A program made the translations under genes and the position numbers. The notes beneath the pieces are model-generated. The model searched no databases, had not been told where the DNA came from, and saw only the letters and a program-made list of their open reading frames with translations. Of a stretch of 38,377 nt of DNA, positions 18,043 through 26,492 are shown piece after piece (position 1 is the stretch's first letter; each line of letters starts with the position of its first letter). The stretch spans positions 1 to 38,377 of the forward strand of contig ONBH01000019.1 of the NCBI GenBank assembly GCA_900316005.1. The letters run 5' to 3'. Source of the stretch: an uncultured Bacteroidales bacterium. GTDB lineage: Bacteria > Bacteroidota > Bacteroidia > Bacteroidales > Paludibacteraceae.

Positions 18043-19569
18043 TTATTCCCATTCGATTGTCGCGGGCGGTTTGGACGAGATGTCGTAGCATACTCGGTTC
18101 ACGCCCTTCACTTTGTTGATTATCTCGTTGCTAATCTTCGCCAATACCTCATAGGGTATGCGCGCAAAATCGGCGGTCATGGCGTCGCTTGATGTCACTG
18201 CGCGTAGCGCGATGGGGTTCTCATAGGTTCGCTCATCGCCCATCACGCCTACCGAACGCACTTCGCTCAGTAGGATAGCGCCTGCCTGCCAGATCTCATC
18301 ATAAAGCCCTGCCTCGCGGAGGTTACGGATATAGATAGCGTCCGCCTCCTGCAGGACGCGGATCTTCTCGCGAGTGATGTCTCCTAAGATACGAACCGCC
18401 AGTCCCGGTCCGGGGAACGGATGACGGCTGATCAGGTGCTCCGGCATACCTAACGAACGCCCCACGCGGCGTACCTCATCCTTGAAGAGCCATTTGATGG
18501 GTTCGCACAGCTGCAGGTGCATATCCTTGGGCAGACCGCCTACGTTATGATGGCTTTTGATTACTTTGCCGGTGATATTCAGGCTCTCGATGCGGTCGGG
18601 GTAGATAGTGCCCTGTGCCAGCCATTTGGCGTCGGTTATCTTTTTTGCTTCGGCATTAAAGACCTCCACAAAATCGCGCCCGATGATTTTTCGTTTCTGC
18701 TCCGGATCCTTGACTCCGGCGAGGTCAGCAAGGAACTTATCGCTGGCGTCCACGCCGATTACGTTCAGACCGAGCCCCTCGTAGTCGCGCATGACGTCGT
18801 GGAACTCATTGAGCCGCAGCATGCCGTGATCGACGAAGATACAGGTCAGTCGGTCGCCTATCGCGCGGTGCAGCAGAACGGCTACTACCGACGAATCCAC
18901 TCCGCCTGATAAGCCCAGAATGACGCGGTCGGAACCTATCTGTTCGCTTAGTTCCCTGACCGTTGTCTCCACAAACGCCTCAGCGCTCCATTCCTGCTTG
19001 GAGCGGCATATATCGACGACGAAGTTCTTCAGCAGCAGCGTGCCTTGCAGGCTGTGGAAGACTTCCGGGTGAAATTGCGTACCGAAAATCGGTTTCTCGC
19101 CGGGTATGTAATAGGCGGCGTTCCGAACCGTCTCGGTCGAGGCGATGCAGGTTGCGCCTTCGGGCAGTTGGGTTATACTATCGCCGTGCGACATCCACAC
19201 CTGCGAGTTCGCCTCAAAGCCCCTGAAGAGCGGGTTTTGGGTATCTACGAACTGCAGGTTCTGGCGTCCGTATTCACGCGTACCGGCATTCTCCACCCGG
19301 CCGCCGTACATATAACTCATCAGCTGCGCCCCGTAACAGATACCGAGTATCGGCAACCGCCCGCGAATACGGCTGAGGTCCACATGGAACGCATCGTCCT
19401 GATAGACGCTCAAGGGCGAGCCGCTCAGGATGACACCGATAACATCCTTGTCGTCCTCAGGGTATTTGTTATAAGGTAGAATCTCGCAGAACGTGTTCAG
19501 TTCGCGTACGCGTCGACCAATCAACTGCGTTGTCTGGCTACCAAAATCCAAGATGATGATCTTCTGCAT
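18043..19569 (-). CDS. guaA: GMP synthase (glutamine-hydrolysing)
   Basis: This enzyme aminates XMP to GMP using glutamine and ATP. The N-terminal class I glutaminase has nucleophile Cys78 (LGICYGAQL) and [11 protein letters not shown]. The ATP pyrophosphatase P-loop [13 protein letters not shown] follows, and the C-terminal dimerisation domain ends [18 protein letters not shown], the usual family ending. The start at 19569 ([16 protein letters not shown]) is chosen because the family begins there and it lies 10 nt after guaB. The longer open frame up to 19668 lies within guaB and has no family match. The length is 508 residues. Confidence 0.97.
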   Translation of the reverse strand: MQKIIILDFGSQTTQLIGRRVRELNTFCEILPYNKYPEDDKDVIGVILSGSPLSVYQDDAFHVDLSRIRGRLPILGICYGAQLMSYMYGGRVENAGTREYGRQNLQFVDTQNPLFRGFEANSQVWMSHGDSITQLPEGATCIASTETVRNAAYYIPGEKPIFGTQFHPEVFHSLQGTLLLKNFVVDICRSKQEWSAEAFVETTVRELSEQIGSDRVILGLSGGVDSSVVAVLLHRAIGDRLTCIFVDHGMLRLNEFHDVMRDYEGLGLNVIGVDASDKFLADLAGVKDPEQKRKIIGRDFVEVFNAEAKKITDAKWLAQGTIYPDRIESLNITGKVIKSHHNVGGLPKDMHLQLCEPIKWLFKDEVRRVGRSLGMPEHLISRHPFPGPGLAVRILGDITREKIRVLQEADAIYIRNLREAGLYDEIWQAGAILLSEVRSVGVMGDERTYENPIALRAVTSSDAMTADFARIPYEVLAKISNEIINKVKGVNRVCYDISSKPPATIEWE

Positions 19570-19579
19570 GCTGAGGGCC

Positions 19580-21043
19580 TTATTGCTGTGAATAATTAGG
19601 GGCTTCTGATGTGATGGTAATATCGTGCGGGTGGCTCTCAAACATTCCGGCAGAAGTGATACGCACAAACTTGGCTTTTTGTAACTCCGCTAAGTTATGC
19701 GCGCCTACGTACCCCATGCCCGAACGAAGTCCCCCTACCAGCTGATAGATTGTCTCGCAAACGCTGCCTTTGTACGGCACGCGGCCGGCAATACCCTCCG
19801 GCACCAGTTTGGACACATTGCTCTCGCCGCCCTGGAAATAACGATCCGCACTACCGGCTTTCATCGCCTCAATACTTCCCATACCGCGGTAGGACTTGAA
19901 CTTACGGCCGTTGAAGATAATGGTATCTCCGGGGGCTTCGTCTGTACCGGCGAACATAGACCCGCACATCACACAGTTTCCGCCGGCAGCGAGTGCCTTC
20001 ACTACGTCGCCCGAGTACCTTAGACCACCGTCTGCAATCAGGGGTACACCGGTTCCATTCAGTACCTCGGCTACCTCAAAGATGGCCGTCAACTGCGGCA
20101 CCCCGACGCCCGCAATGATACGCGTTGTACAGATACTGCCCGGCCCGATACCGACCTTGATACCATCCGCGCCGTTCTCCAGTAGGTATTTGGCAGCCTC
20201 AGCCGTTGCGATATTACCTACTACCACATCCAGCTCGGGGTACTTCGCCTTGATGGCACGGAGGGCGCTAACGATATTCTTGCTATGTCCGTGCGCCGAA
20301 TCCAATACGACGGCATCTACCTGCTCCCGAACCAAGGCATCCACGCGATCCATATAATCCGGCGTGATGCCTACCCCCGCGGCGCAACGCAGACGACCTT
20401 TGGCATCCTTATTGGCACTGGGATAATCGCGCAGTTTGGTGATGTCCTTATAGGTCACGAGTCCTACCAGTTTGCCGTCCTTGTCAATCACCGGCAGCTT
20501 CTCTACCTTATGCGTATGGAGGGCATCCATGATGGTCTTATTGTCGGTAGAAGCGATGGTGATGAGGTTCTCGCTCGTCATCACTTCGCTTACGAGCCTG
20601 TTCATATCGGTCTCAAAACGCAAGTCACGATTCGTCACGATACCCACCAACACGTGATTCTCGTCCACCACGGGGATACCGCCGATATGATTCTCGTGCA
20701 TCATCTTGAGCGCATCGCCTATCGTCTGATTGCCATAGATCGTTACGGGGTCGGCAATCATGCCGTTCTCCGCACGCTTGACGCGACGTACCTGGGCGGC
20801 TTGCTCTGCGATAGACATGTTCTTATGAATCACACCGATACCGCCTTCACGGGCGAGAGCGATAGCCATCGGTGCTTCTGTGACGGTATCCATAGCCGCA
20901 CTCACCACCGGGATATTTAGCTCTATATGGCGCGAGAACCGGCCACAGAGCGACACCTCACGCGGCAACACTTCGCTGTATGCCGGTACTAATAACACAT
21001 CATCGAAGGTCAGACCTTCATTCATTATTCGATCTTGGTACAT
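19580..21043 (-). CDS. guaB: IMP dehydrogenase
   Basis: This enzyme oxidises IMP to XMP with NAD, the committed step to GMP. It starts [20 protein letters not shown]. Two CBS domains are inserted at about residues 95-205 ([23 protein letters not shown]), a nucleotide-sensing pair in this family. The barrel resumes with [12 protein letters not shown], and the active-site loop is [18 protein letters not shown] with catalytic Cys305. [10 protein letters not shown] and the VPYKGSV flap follow. The length is 487 residues. It begins 16 nt after pyrB and is the hinge between the pyrimidine and purine blocks. Confidence 0.97.
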   Translation of the reverse strand: MYQDRIMNEGLTFDDVLLVPAYSEVLPREVSLCGRFSRHIELNIPVVSAAMDTVTEAPMAIALAREGGIGVIHKNMSIAEQAAQVRRVKRAENGMIADPVTIYGNQTIGDALKMMHENHIGGIPVVDENHVLVGIVTNRDLRFETDMNRLVSEVMTSENLITIASTDNKTIMDALHTHKVEKLPVIDKDGKLVGLVTYKDITKLRDYPSANKDAKGRLRCAAGVGITPDYMDRVDALVREQVDAVVLDSAHGHSKNIVSALRAIKAKYPELDVVVGNIATAEAAKYLLENGADGIKVGIGPGSICTTRIIAGVGVPQLTAIFEVAEVLNGTGVPLIADGGLRYSGDVVKALAAGGNCVMCGSMFAGTDEAPGDTIIFNGRKFKSYRGMGSIEAMKAGSADRYFQGGESNVSKLVPEGIAGRVPYKGSVCETIYQLVGGLRSGMGYVGAHNLAELQKAKFVRITSAGMFESHPHDITITSEAPNYSQQ

Positions 21044-21059
21044 ATCGGTAGTATTTTTT

Positions 21060-22115
21060 TTACAACATATGGTCGCAATAGAAACATCTTTTCACGCCAT
21101 CCTTGTCGATATAGGCTTTCTGCAGGACGGGTTCAGTGGTGGCAATGCACCGATCGTTATGGCAGGCACAAGTGCTTTCTTCGCCATGATGGCCTATCGG
21201 TTCTGCCTGCAGGTACTCGTCGCTCAGTAGCGTATAGATCATCGCCTTGCGGACGTATTTGCCGTTCTCGACCTGGCGGAAATAAGCTGCACGCGGGTCG
21301 TTATCCACCCCGACCGTTATCTCGTTCACGCGGGGCAACGGATGCAGAACAATCATCGAGGGTTTGCCCAATGCCATCAACCGTTCGTCCAGGATAAACG
21401 AGTCTTTCAACCGTTCGTACTCATCTTTGTCCGCAAAACGCTCCTGCTGCACGCGGGTCATATAGAGCACATCGACTATCGGCATCGCCTCTTCAAGATT
21501 CGAGACCTCGGTATATGCGTCGCCCAACTCCGCCTTCATGTAGTCCGGCAACGCCAGCTCTTTGGGCGCAATGAGCACAAAACGCACACCTTCGTATCGA
21601 CGCATGGCTTTGATGAGCGAATGGACAGTACGGCCGTATTTGAGATCGCCGCATAGACCTATCGTCAGGTTCTCAAACCGTCCTAACTCGCGGCGGATGG
21701 TCAACAGATCGGTCATCGTCTGAGTCGGATGGCTGTGACCGCCGTCGCCGGCGTTGATTACCGGTATGCGGCTGAACTCACTCGCTACGCGCGGTGCACC
21801 CTCTTTATAATGGCGCATAGCGATGATATCCGCGAAAGCGCTCACCACACGCACGGTGTCAGCTACCGTCTCGCCTTTGCTGACAGATGAAGAGCGCGCA
21901 TCGCTGAAGCCCAACACCTGACCGCCTAACTCCATCATCGCTGCCGTGAAACTAAGCCTCGTACGGGTGCTCGGTTCGTAGAACAGGGTCGCTAATTTCT
22001 TACCCTTGCACGCCTCGGCATATTGCTCCGGATGGTCGATGATGTCCATGGCGCGAAGAACAATCTTCTCAATTTCCTGCGTTGTCAGGTCAGTAGGGTC
22101 TAATAGATGTCTCAT
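21060..22115 (-). CDS. pyrB: Aspartate carbamoyltransferase with a C-terminal PyrI-like zinc module
   Basis: PyrB condenses carbamoyl phosphate and aspartate. The catalytic chain is complete: [11 protein letters not shown], the [12 protein letters not shown] loop, [32 protein letters not shown] and HPLPRVNEI, ending near residue 311 as in E. coli. About 40 more residues follow. They hold C318-x4-C323 ([13 protein letters not shown]), 20 residues, then C344-x2-C347 (CFYC). In E. coli this pattern (CPNSNCISHAEPV ... CKYC) is the zinc domain of the separate regulatory chain PyrI. The nucleotide-binding PyrI domain is absent. The start overlaps the pyrE stop (ATGA). No pyrI gene is present in the window. 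Confidence 0.95.
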   Translation of the reverse strand: MRHLLDPTDLTTQEIEKIVLRAMDIIDHPEQYAEACKGKKLATLFYEPSTRTRLSFTAAMMELGGQVLGFSDARSSSVSKGETVADTVRVVSAFADIIAMRHYKEGAPRVASEFSRIPVINAGDGGHSHPTQTMTDLLTIRRELGRFENLTIGLCGDLKYGRTVHSLIKAMRRYEGVRFVLIAPKELALPDYMKAELGDAYTEVSNLEEAMPIVDVLYMTRVQQERFADKDEYERLKDSFILDERLMALGKPSMIVLHPLPRVNEITVGVDNDPRAAYFRQVENGKYVRKAMIYTLLSDEYLQAEPIGHHGEESTCACHNDRCIATTEPVLQKAYIDKDGVKRCFYCDHML

Positions 22116-22732
22116 AAGTTATCTCTAAATTGTATCAGTTCTACTTTCTCTTGGGCGGAGATATACCCCTCCTTAACTGCCACCTCGGCGAGCACATCCA
22201 GGTTACTGAGGCTGTGGTTCTCTACCTTGGCTTCGCGCAGGCGGTTCAGCCCCTTCTGCATGCCGTACGTGAAGATAGACACGATACCTAAGACCTCTGC
22301 ACCCGCTTCGCGCAGCACTTCCACCACCTCCAGACAGCTGCCGGCGGTCGAGATCAGATCCTCAACCACCACCACCTTCTGCCCCGGAAGCAGTCTGCCT
22401 TCTATCTGATTCTGCCGGCCGTGGTCTTTGGCGCCGGAGCGTACATAGCCCATCGGTAAGTTCAGTTTCGTGGCTGTAATAGCCGCATGGGCAATACCGG
22501 CGGTCGAGGTTCCCATCAGCACTTCCACCTCGGGATAGTACTGCCGGATAGTCTGAGCCAGGCCGTTCTCTACATCTTCGCGCACCGCTACATCGCTCAG
22601 CGTCAAGCGATTGTCGCAATATATCGGGCTCTTTATTCCGCTCGCCCAGGTGAAGGGTTCGTTCGGCCGCAGGAAGACGGCTTTGATACGCAGCAAGTCC
22701 GCTGCTATTTGTTCACTTAAACGATTCATCAT
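22112..22732 (-). CDS. pyrE: Orotate phosphoribosyltransferase
   Basis: This enzyme transfers the phosphoribosyl group from PRPP to orotate, making OMP. Features are the N-terminal helix [62 protein letters not shown] (the catalytic loop with its Lys and His) and the PRPP loop [12 protein letters not shown] at 120-131. The length is 206 residues. The start lies inside an 8-bp tandem repeat: two ATGs in tandem (22732 and 22729) come from the repeat unit, and either may be used. The stop overlaps the pyrB ATG. Confidence 0.96.
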   Translation of the reverse strand: MMNRLSEQIAADLLRIKAVFLRPNEPFTWASGIKSPIYCDNRLTLSDVAVREDVENGLAQTIRQYYPEVEVLMGTSTAGIAHAAITATKLNLPMGYVRSGAKDHGRQNQIEGRLLPGQKVVVVEDLISTAGSCLEVVEVLREAGAEVLGIVSIFTYGMQKGLNRLREAKVENHSLSNLDVLAEVAVKEGYISAQEKVELIQFRDNL

Positions 22733-22795
22733 TTCATCAATTCATCATTCCATCAATTCATCATTTCATCATTCCATCAATTCATCATTTCAGCA
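22724..22795 (-). repeat. Tandem repeat, nine units of 8 bp, at the pyrF/pyrE junction
   Basis: Read on the + strand, nine units of the form (a/t)t(t/c)catca fill 22724-22795. They provide the pyrF stop (TGA, 22792-22790), the gap, and the pyrE start codons. Nothing else lies between the two genes. Confidence 0.9.
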
Positions 22796-23497
22796 AAAGT
22801 CACTGACGCATGTGCGATAGGCTGCTACCGGATCAGCTGCTGCGGTAATCGGGCGACCCACCACGATAAAATCCGATCCTATCGCTTTGGCGCGCGCCGG
22901 AGTGGTGATACGTACCTGATCGCCATTGTTGCCATCTGCGAAACGGATACCGGGTGTCACGGTTAGAAACGATTGACCGCAACGCTCTTTGACCATGCCG
23001 GCCTCTAAGGGCGAACAAACCACGCCGTCCAGACCGGCTTCTTTCGCCATCGCGGCATAATGGCAGACGCAATCGGCTATACTGCCGCTGATGAGCAGTT
23101 CATCGTGCATCCGCTCTTCGCTGGTAGAGGTCAGTTGGGTCACGGCTAAGAGAATGGGCCGTGTACCATCTTCGCGCGTCAAACCTCTGAGCGCACTTTC
23201 CATCATGGCTTTCGTACCGGCCGCATGCAGGTTCACCATCTGCACATCCAGCCGCGAGAGAACCCGCATGGCTTTCTCCACCGTATTCGGTATATCGTGT
23301 AACTTCAGGTCCAGGAACACCGAATGACCGCGCCGACGAATCTCCCGAACGATAGTCGGGCCCTCGGCATAGTACAACTCCATACCGATCTTCACGAACG
23401 GTTTTTCCTCTGTGAAGCGATCCAGAAACGCATACGTCGCCTCTGCACTCGCAAAATCACATGCTATAATTACATCTCGTTTCATTTCATTTTCCAT
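22790..23497 (-). CDS. pyrF: Orotidine 5'-phosphate decarboxylase
   Basis: PyrF decarboxylates OMP to UMP, the last step of the pathway. The catalytic motif is [13 protein letters not shown] (Asp63, Lys65, Asp68). The chain begins with DVIIACDF and ends with the phosphate-binding region [20 protein letters not shown] and [13 protein letters not shown]. It is the short bacterial form of 235 residues. A second Met at residue 5 ([11 protein letters not shown], 23485) is an equally plausible start. It is flanked by tandem repeats on both sides: 7-bp units upstream against pyrD and 8-bp units downstream against pyrE. Confidence 0.96.
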   Translation of the reverse strand: MENEMKRDVIIACDFASAEATYAFLDRFTEEKPFVKIGMELYYAEGPTIVREIRRRGHSVFLDLKLHDIPNTVEKAMRVLSRLDVQMVNLHAAGTKAMMESALRGLTREDGTRPILLAVTQLTSTSEERMHDELLISGSIADCVCHYAAMAKEAGLDGVVCSPLEAGMVKERCGQSFLTVTPGIRFADGNNGDQVRITTPARAKAIGSDFIVVGRPITAAADPVAAYRTCVSDFC

Positions 23498-23498
23498 T

Positions 23499-23554
23499 AA
23501 CTATCAATTATCAACTGTCAATTATCAACTGTCAATTATCAACTGTCAATTATC
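23499..23554 (-). repeat. Tandem repeat, eight units of 7 bp, at the pyrD/pyrF junction
   Basis: On the + strand the units AACTATC, AATTATC and AACTGTC alternate over 23499-23554. They fill the whole gap and overlap the pyrD stop codon. They resemble short tandem heptamer repeats known from other bacterial genomes (from memory). Confidence 0.9.
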
Positions 23555-24464
23555 AATTCCCCACGCTCCCGATTATGTCGCGAAGGTGGTCTATCTTCAG
23601 TTCGCGCATTACCTTTGGCAGGTTTTCTATTATCTCGCGGCACGCTGTGGGGTTTTGCAGACTTGCTGCGCCTATCTCTACGGCGCTGGCGCCCGCCATC
23701 ATCATCTCTATCACGTCTTCCGCTCGGCTCACACCGCCGCAGCCGATGATGGGTATTTCGGGACAAGCTTTATGCACCTGGTGTACCATTCGTAGCGCGA
23801 TAGGGAACACCCCGGGACCCGAATAGCCGCCGTAGGTATTGGCCAAAACGGGTTTCCGATGCTTGATATCTATGCGCATACCAAGTACCGTATTGATGAG
23901 GCAAAGACCATCTGCGCCGGCTTCCACACACGCCTTTGCGATAGCGGTTATGTCCGTCACGTTCGGGCTTAGTTTCATAAATACCGGTTTGGTTGTCACC
24001 GCCTTGACTGCCCGCGTCACAGCTGCCGCTGCTTCGGGATTGGTACCAAAAGCCATTCCGCCGTTATGGACATTCGGGCAGGATATATTCACCTCCAGTA
24101 TCGCGGCATCGGTTTCCTTGTCTATACGCTCGCACACGTACGCGTACTCGTCGATGCTGAAGCCGCTGATGTTCGCGATGATCGGGCCGGCATAGATGGC
24201 GCGCAAAGCCGGCATCTCGTGGCGGATGACCTCATCCACACCCGGGTTCTGCAGCCCCACGGCATTCAGCATGCCGGCGCTGCCGCACTCCGCTATCCGA
24301 GGTAAGGCATTACCATAACGCGGCTCACGGGTGGTGCCTTTGGTGGCAATGGCGCCCAGTATGTTCAGGTCGAACCACTCGCTCATCTCCTGACCAAAAC
24401 CACAAGTCCCGCTGGCAGGAATCACCGGGTTCTGCAACACAATATGTCCTAATTCAACGTTCAT
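23553..24464 (-). CDS. pyrD: Dihydroorotate dehydrogenase, class 1B catalytic subunit
   Basis: This FMN-dependent subunit oxidises dihydroorotate to orotate and hands electrons to PyrK. The class 1 base Cys129 lies in EVNISCPNVHNGG. Other motifs are VIPASGTCGFG near the N-terminus, GLQNPGVDEV, FMKLSPNVTDI, LINTVLGMRID, GGYSGPGVFPIALRMV and GCGGVSRAEDVIEMMMAGA. The length is 303 residues. Pairing with pyrK, whose stop overlaps this start (ATGA), marks it as the NAD-linked 1B type. No membrane segment is present, as expected for class 1. Confidence 0.97.
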   Translation of the reverse strand: MNVELGHIVLQNPVIPASGTCGFGQEMSEWFDLNILGAIATKGTTREPRYGNALPRIAECGSAGMLNAVGLQNPGVDEVIRHEMPALRAIYAGPIIANISGFSIDEYAYVCERIDKETDAAILEVNISCPNVHNGGMAFGTNPEAAAAVTRAVKAVTTKPVFMKLSPNVTDITAIAKACVEAGADGLCLINTVLGMRIDIKHRKPVLANTYGGYSGPGVFPIALRMVHQVHKACPEIPIIGCGGVSRAEDVIEMMMAGASAVEIGAASLQNPTACREIIENLPKVMRELKIDHLRDIIGSVGN

Positions 24465-25213
24465 CTGTCAATTTCCAATTCTTCTGCCCTGAACACGGGT
24501 CCTTCTTTGCATACGCGTCGGAAGCCTGTCTTGGTCTCAATCGTGCAGCCCATGCATAGACCCACGCCGCAACCCATACGCTCTTCCATACTCACTTGCC
24601 CCTGCGTGCCTATCGTCCGCAGAATAGCTTTGAGCATCGGCAGCGGGCCACAGGCGTAATAATACGGAGCCGGCAACTCTATCAGGTCGGTCACCACGCC
24701 TTTCTTACCATAGCTGCCGTCCATCGTGCATACGGCCATTTCGCATCCTAAGGTTTCAAACGCCTCTTCGCCAAACACTTCGCCTCGGGTATTGAAGCCC
24801 ATCACCACGCGAACATGTTTGCCCATCTGACGCAGTTGTCTGGCAGCAAAAATAAGCGGTGGCACGCCTACTCCGCCTCCGATAAGCAGTGCTTCGTTGC
24901 CGCAAAGGCTCAAATCATAGCCGTTGCCTAATCCCGTTAGGATATCCGCTGTTTCGCCGGCTTGCATCACCGACATGCGGTCTGTACCTTGCCCTACCAC
25001 TTTATAGATGAGGGTCAGCTTATCGCCATGGATGTCGCTTACGGAGATGGGGCGCCTCAGAAACAGCCCGGGGATAGTTATCTCCACAAACTGCCCGGGA
25101 CGAATACCATCCGTCTTGCCCGTCAGAACCATGCGATAGACTTTCTCCGCAATCCGCTCATTACGCTCTATTTTCCATTCTCCGCTTTCCATTTTCCATT
25201 CTCCATTCTCCAT
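24461..25213 (-). CDS. pyrK: Dihydroorotate dehydrogenase electron-transfer subunit
   Basis: PyrK carries FAD and a [2Fe-2S] cluster and passes electrons from PyrD to NAD. The FAD site shows RRPISVSD (53-60) and the NAD domain LLIGGGVGVPPLIFAA. The cluster ligands are Cys215, Cys220, Cys223 and Cys235 (CGVGLCMGC, then RRVC). The start at 25213 is chosen because it is the first in-frame ATG after the pyrC stop. The first ~15 residues (MENGEWKMESGEWKI) are translated from a 7-bp tandem repeat, and family-like sequence begins after them. The upstream Met at 25261 would run back into pyrC. The length is 250 residues. Confidence 0.94.
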   Translation of the reverse strand: MENGEWKMESGEWKIERNERIAEKVYRMVLTGKTDGIRPGQFVEITIPGLFLRRPISVSDIHGDKLTLIYKVVGQGTDRMSVMQAGETADILTGLGNGYDLSLCGNEALLIGGGVGVPPLIFAARQLRQMGKHVRVVMGFNTRGEVFGEEAFETLGCEMAVCTMDGSYGKKGVVTDLIELPAPYYYACGPLPMLKAILRTIGTQGQVSMEERMGCGVGLCMGCTIETKTGFRRVCKEGPVFRAEELEIDR

Positions 25214-25226
25214 TCTCAATTCTCCC
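25171..25226 (-). repeat. Tandem repeat, eight units of 7 bp, at the pyrC/pyrK junction and in pyrK
   Basis: On the + strand, eight variants of TTCTCCA/TTTTCCA fill 25171-25226. They overlap the pyrC stop (25216-25218) and encode the pyrK start and first residues. It has the same total length (56 bp) and unit number as the pyrD/pyrF repeat but a different sequence. Confidence 0.88.
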
Positions 25227-26331
25227 ACACCACCTTGCCTCGCACCTCGTTCTTGACGCATTTACCATACACTTCCCAGCCCTCAAACGGCGTGCTCTTG
25301 CCCTTGGACACGAACTGCGTGGGGTCTATCGTATAATGCGCATCCAGATCTATCGTCGCCCAGCTATCTTCCGCCAGCCCTGTTATCTCGCGTGCACGCG
25401 TGCTCATTATTTCTATTAGGCGTTCCATGGTGATTACGCCGTTTTTCACCAGATAGGTGTACAGCAGCGGAAAGGCTGTCTCAATCCCCACTATGCCAAA
25501 AGCACTCTTTTCCAACCCGCGACTCTTCTCCTCCGCGCTATGCGGCGCGTGATCGGTAGCTATCACATCAATTGTGCCGTCGATGATACCGCCTATCAGT
25601 GCCATCTGATCGGCTACGGAACGGATGGGCGGATTCATCTTCCATCGTCCGTCCTCCTCTATCATACGGTCGTTGAGCAGCAAATAGTGGGGTGCTGTCT
25701 CGCAGGTCACAGCTATCCCATCCGCTTTCGCGTCGCGGATGAGTTGTACGCTCTCCTTGGTCGATATATGGCATATGTGCAACCGGCATCCGGTCTCTGC
25801 ACTGAGGCGTATGTTACGCTCTACCTCGCGCCATTCGCTCTCAGAGCAAATACCACGATGACCATGTTTGCGGGCATACGCGCCGTCGTGGATATATCCG
25901 CCACGCAGCAGGCTGTTCACCTCGCAATGTTCTACAATCATTCTATTCACCGCGGCTATCCGCTGCATCGCTTCGCGCATCAACCCCTCGTCTTGAATAC
26001 CTCTTCCGTCATCCGAAAAGCCGACTACCTGCCCGCTCAATTCCTCTATATTAACAAGTTCACCCTCGCCTTTTTGGCCGAGGGTGATACTTGCGTACGG
26101 ATGGACGCCAATCTGGCTGTCGCGCGCAATGATAGACTGCTGTACGCGCAGATGACCCATCTCATCGGGCGTAGGATTCACATTAGGCATAGTGAACACA
26201 TCGCTATAACCGGCACGCGCAGCGGCCGTACTACCCGTCAGTATCGTCTCTTTATATGCAAAACCCGGCTCACGGAAATGCACGTGCATATCCACGAAAC
26301 CGGGTACTCGTATTTTGCCTGAGATATTCAT
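25216..26331 (-). CDS. pyrC: Dihydroorotase, class I-like, short N-terminus
   Basis: This amidohydrolase closes carbamoyl-aspartate to dihydroorotate. Metal-site residues are visible: His16 and His18 (DMHVHFREPG), Asp107/108 (FSDDG), His135 (EHCE), His188 (CHISTKES) and Asp260 (ATDHAPH). The start at 26331 (MNISGKIRVPGFVD) is chosen over 26373 because the promoter's -7 box at 26384-26391 leaves too little room for the earlier Met. Either way, the N-terminal beta-sandwich strands usual in class I dihydroorotases (about 45 residues) are missing, while the C-terminal strands remain. The length is 371 residues. It is the first gene of the nucleotide cluster. Confidence 0.94.
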   Translation of the reverse strand: MNISGKIRVPGFVDMHVHFREPGFAYKETILTGSTAAARAGYSDVFTMPNVNPTPDEMGHLRVQQSIIARDSQIGVHPYASITLGQKGEGELVNIEELSGQVVGFSDDGRGIQDEGLMREAMQRIAAVNRMIVEHCEVNSLLRGGYIHDGAYARKHGHRGICSESEWREVERNIRLSAETGCRLHICHISTKESVQLIRDAKADGIAVTCETAPHYLLLNDRMIEEDGRWKMNPPIRSVADQMALIGGIIDGTIDVIATDHAPHSAEEKSRGLEKSAFGIVGIETAFPLLYTYLVKNGVITMERLIEIMSTRAREITGLAEDSWATIDLDAHYTIDPTQFVSKGKSTPFEGWEVYGKCVKNEVRGKVVWEN

Positions 26332-26383
26332 ACGATTTCTAACGTTTATACTTTCTAAAGAAAGCAGTATCAAAAATCGACTG

Positions 26384-26414
26384 CAAAGATACTATTATTT
26401 TTCGACATAAGCAA
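26384..26414 (-). promoter_or_regulatory. Bacteroidetes-type promoter for the nucleotide cluster
   Basis: On the - strand a -33 TTG (26414-26412), a 20-bp spacer and a -7 box TATCTTTG (26391-26384) match the Bacteroides consensus TTG, 19-21 bp, TAnnTTTG. The leader to pyrC would be about 45 nt, too short for a riboswitch. No comparable promoter was seen in the short gaps between the later genes of the cluster. Confidence 0.8.
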
Positions 26415-26421
26415 GTTTTTT

Positions 26422-26451
26422 TGCAATAAAATTACACAATTTTTATTTTGC
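26422..26451. promoter_or_regulatory. AT-rich imperfect inverted repeat upstream of the pyrC promoter
   Basis: GCAATAAAATT and AATTTTTATTTTGC face each other across 4-5 bases. The repeat ends 7 bp above the -33 TTG and 42 bp past the stop of the lipoprotein gene. It could be an operator for the cluster or a weak terminator for the upstream operon. Confidence 0.4.
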
Positions 26452-26492
26452 TAACTCTACTTGGCATTCCGTCATCTTTACCACAAATCGAG

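Noticed and set aside
18041..18091. Longer PurE beginning at 18091
   Set aside because: The extra residues lie inside guaA in another frame, and the 18040 start sits 2 nt after the guaA stop and begins the shared leader.
19570..19668. Longer GuaA beginning at 19668
   Set aside because: The added 33 residues overlap guaB and match nothing in the family; [12 protein letters not shown] is the normal start.
22724..25226. CRISPR or insertion-sequence remnants at the pyr junctions
   Set aside because: Units are 7-8 bp in tandem with no spacers, no long terminal repeats and no transposase fragment.
26332..26392. Riboswitch or attenuator ahead of pyrC
   Set aside because: The leader after the -7 box is only about 45 nt, AT-rich and without a convincing hairpin plus T-run.
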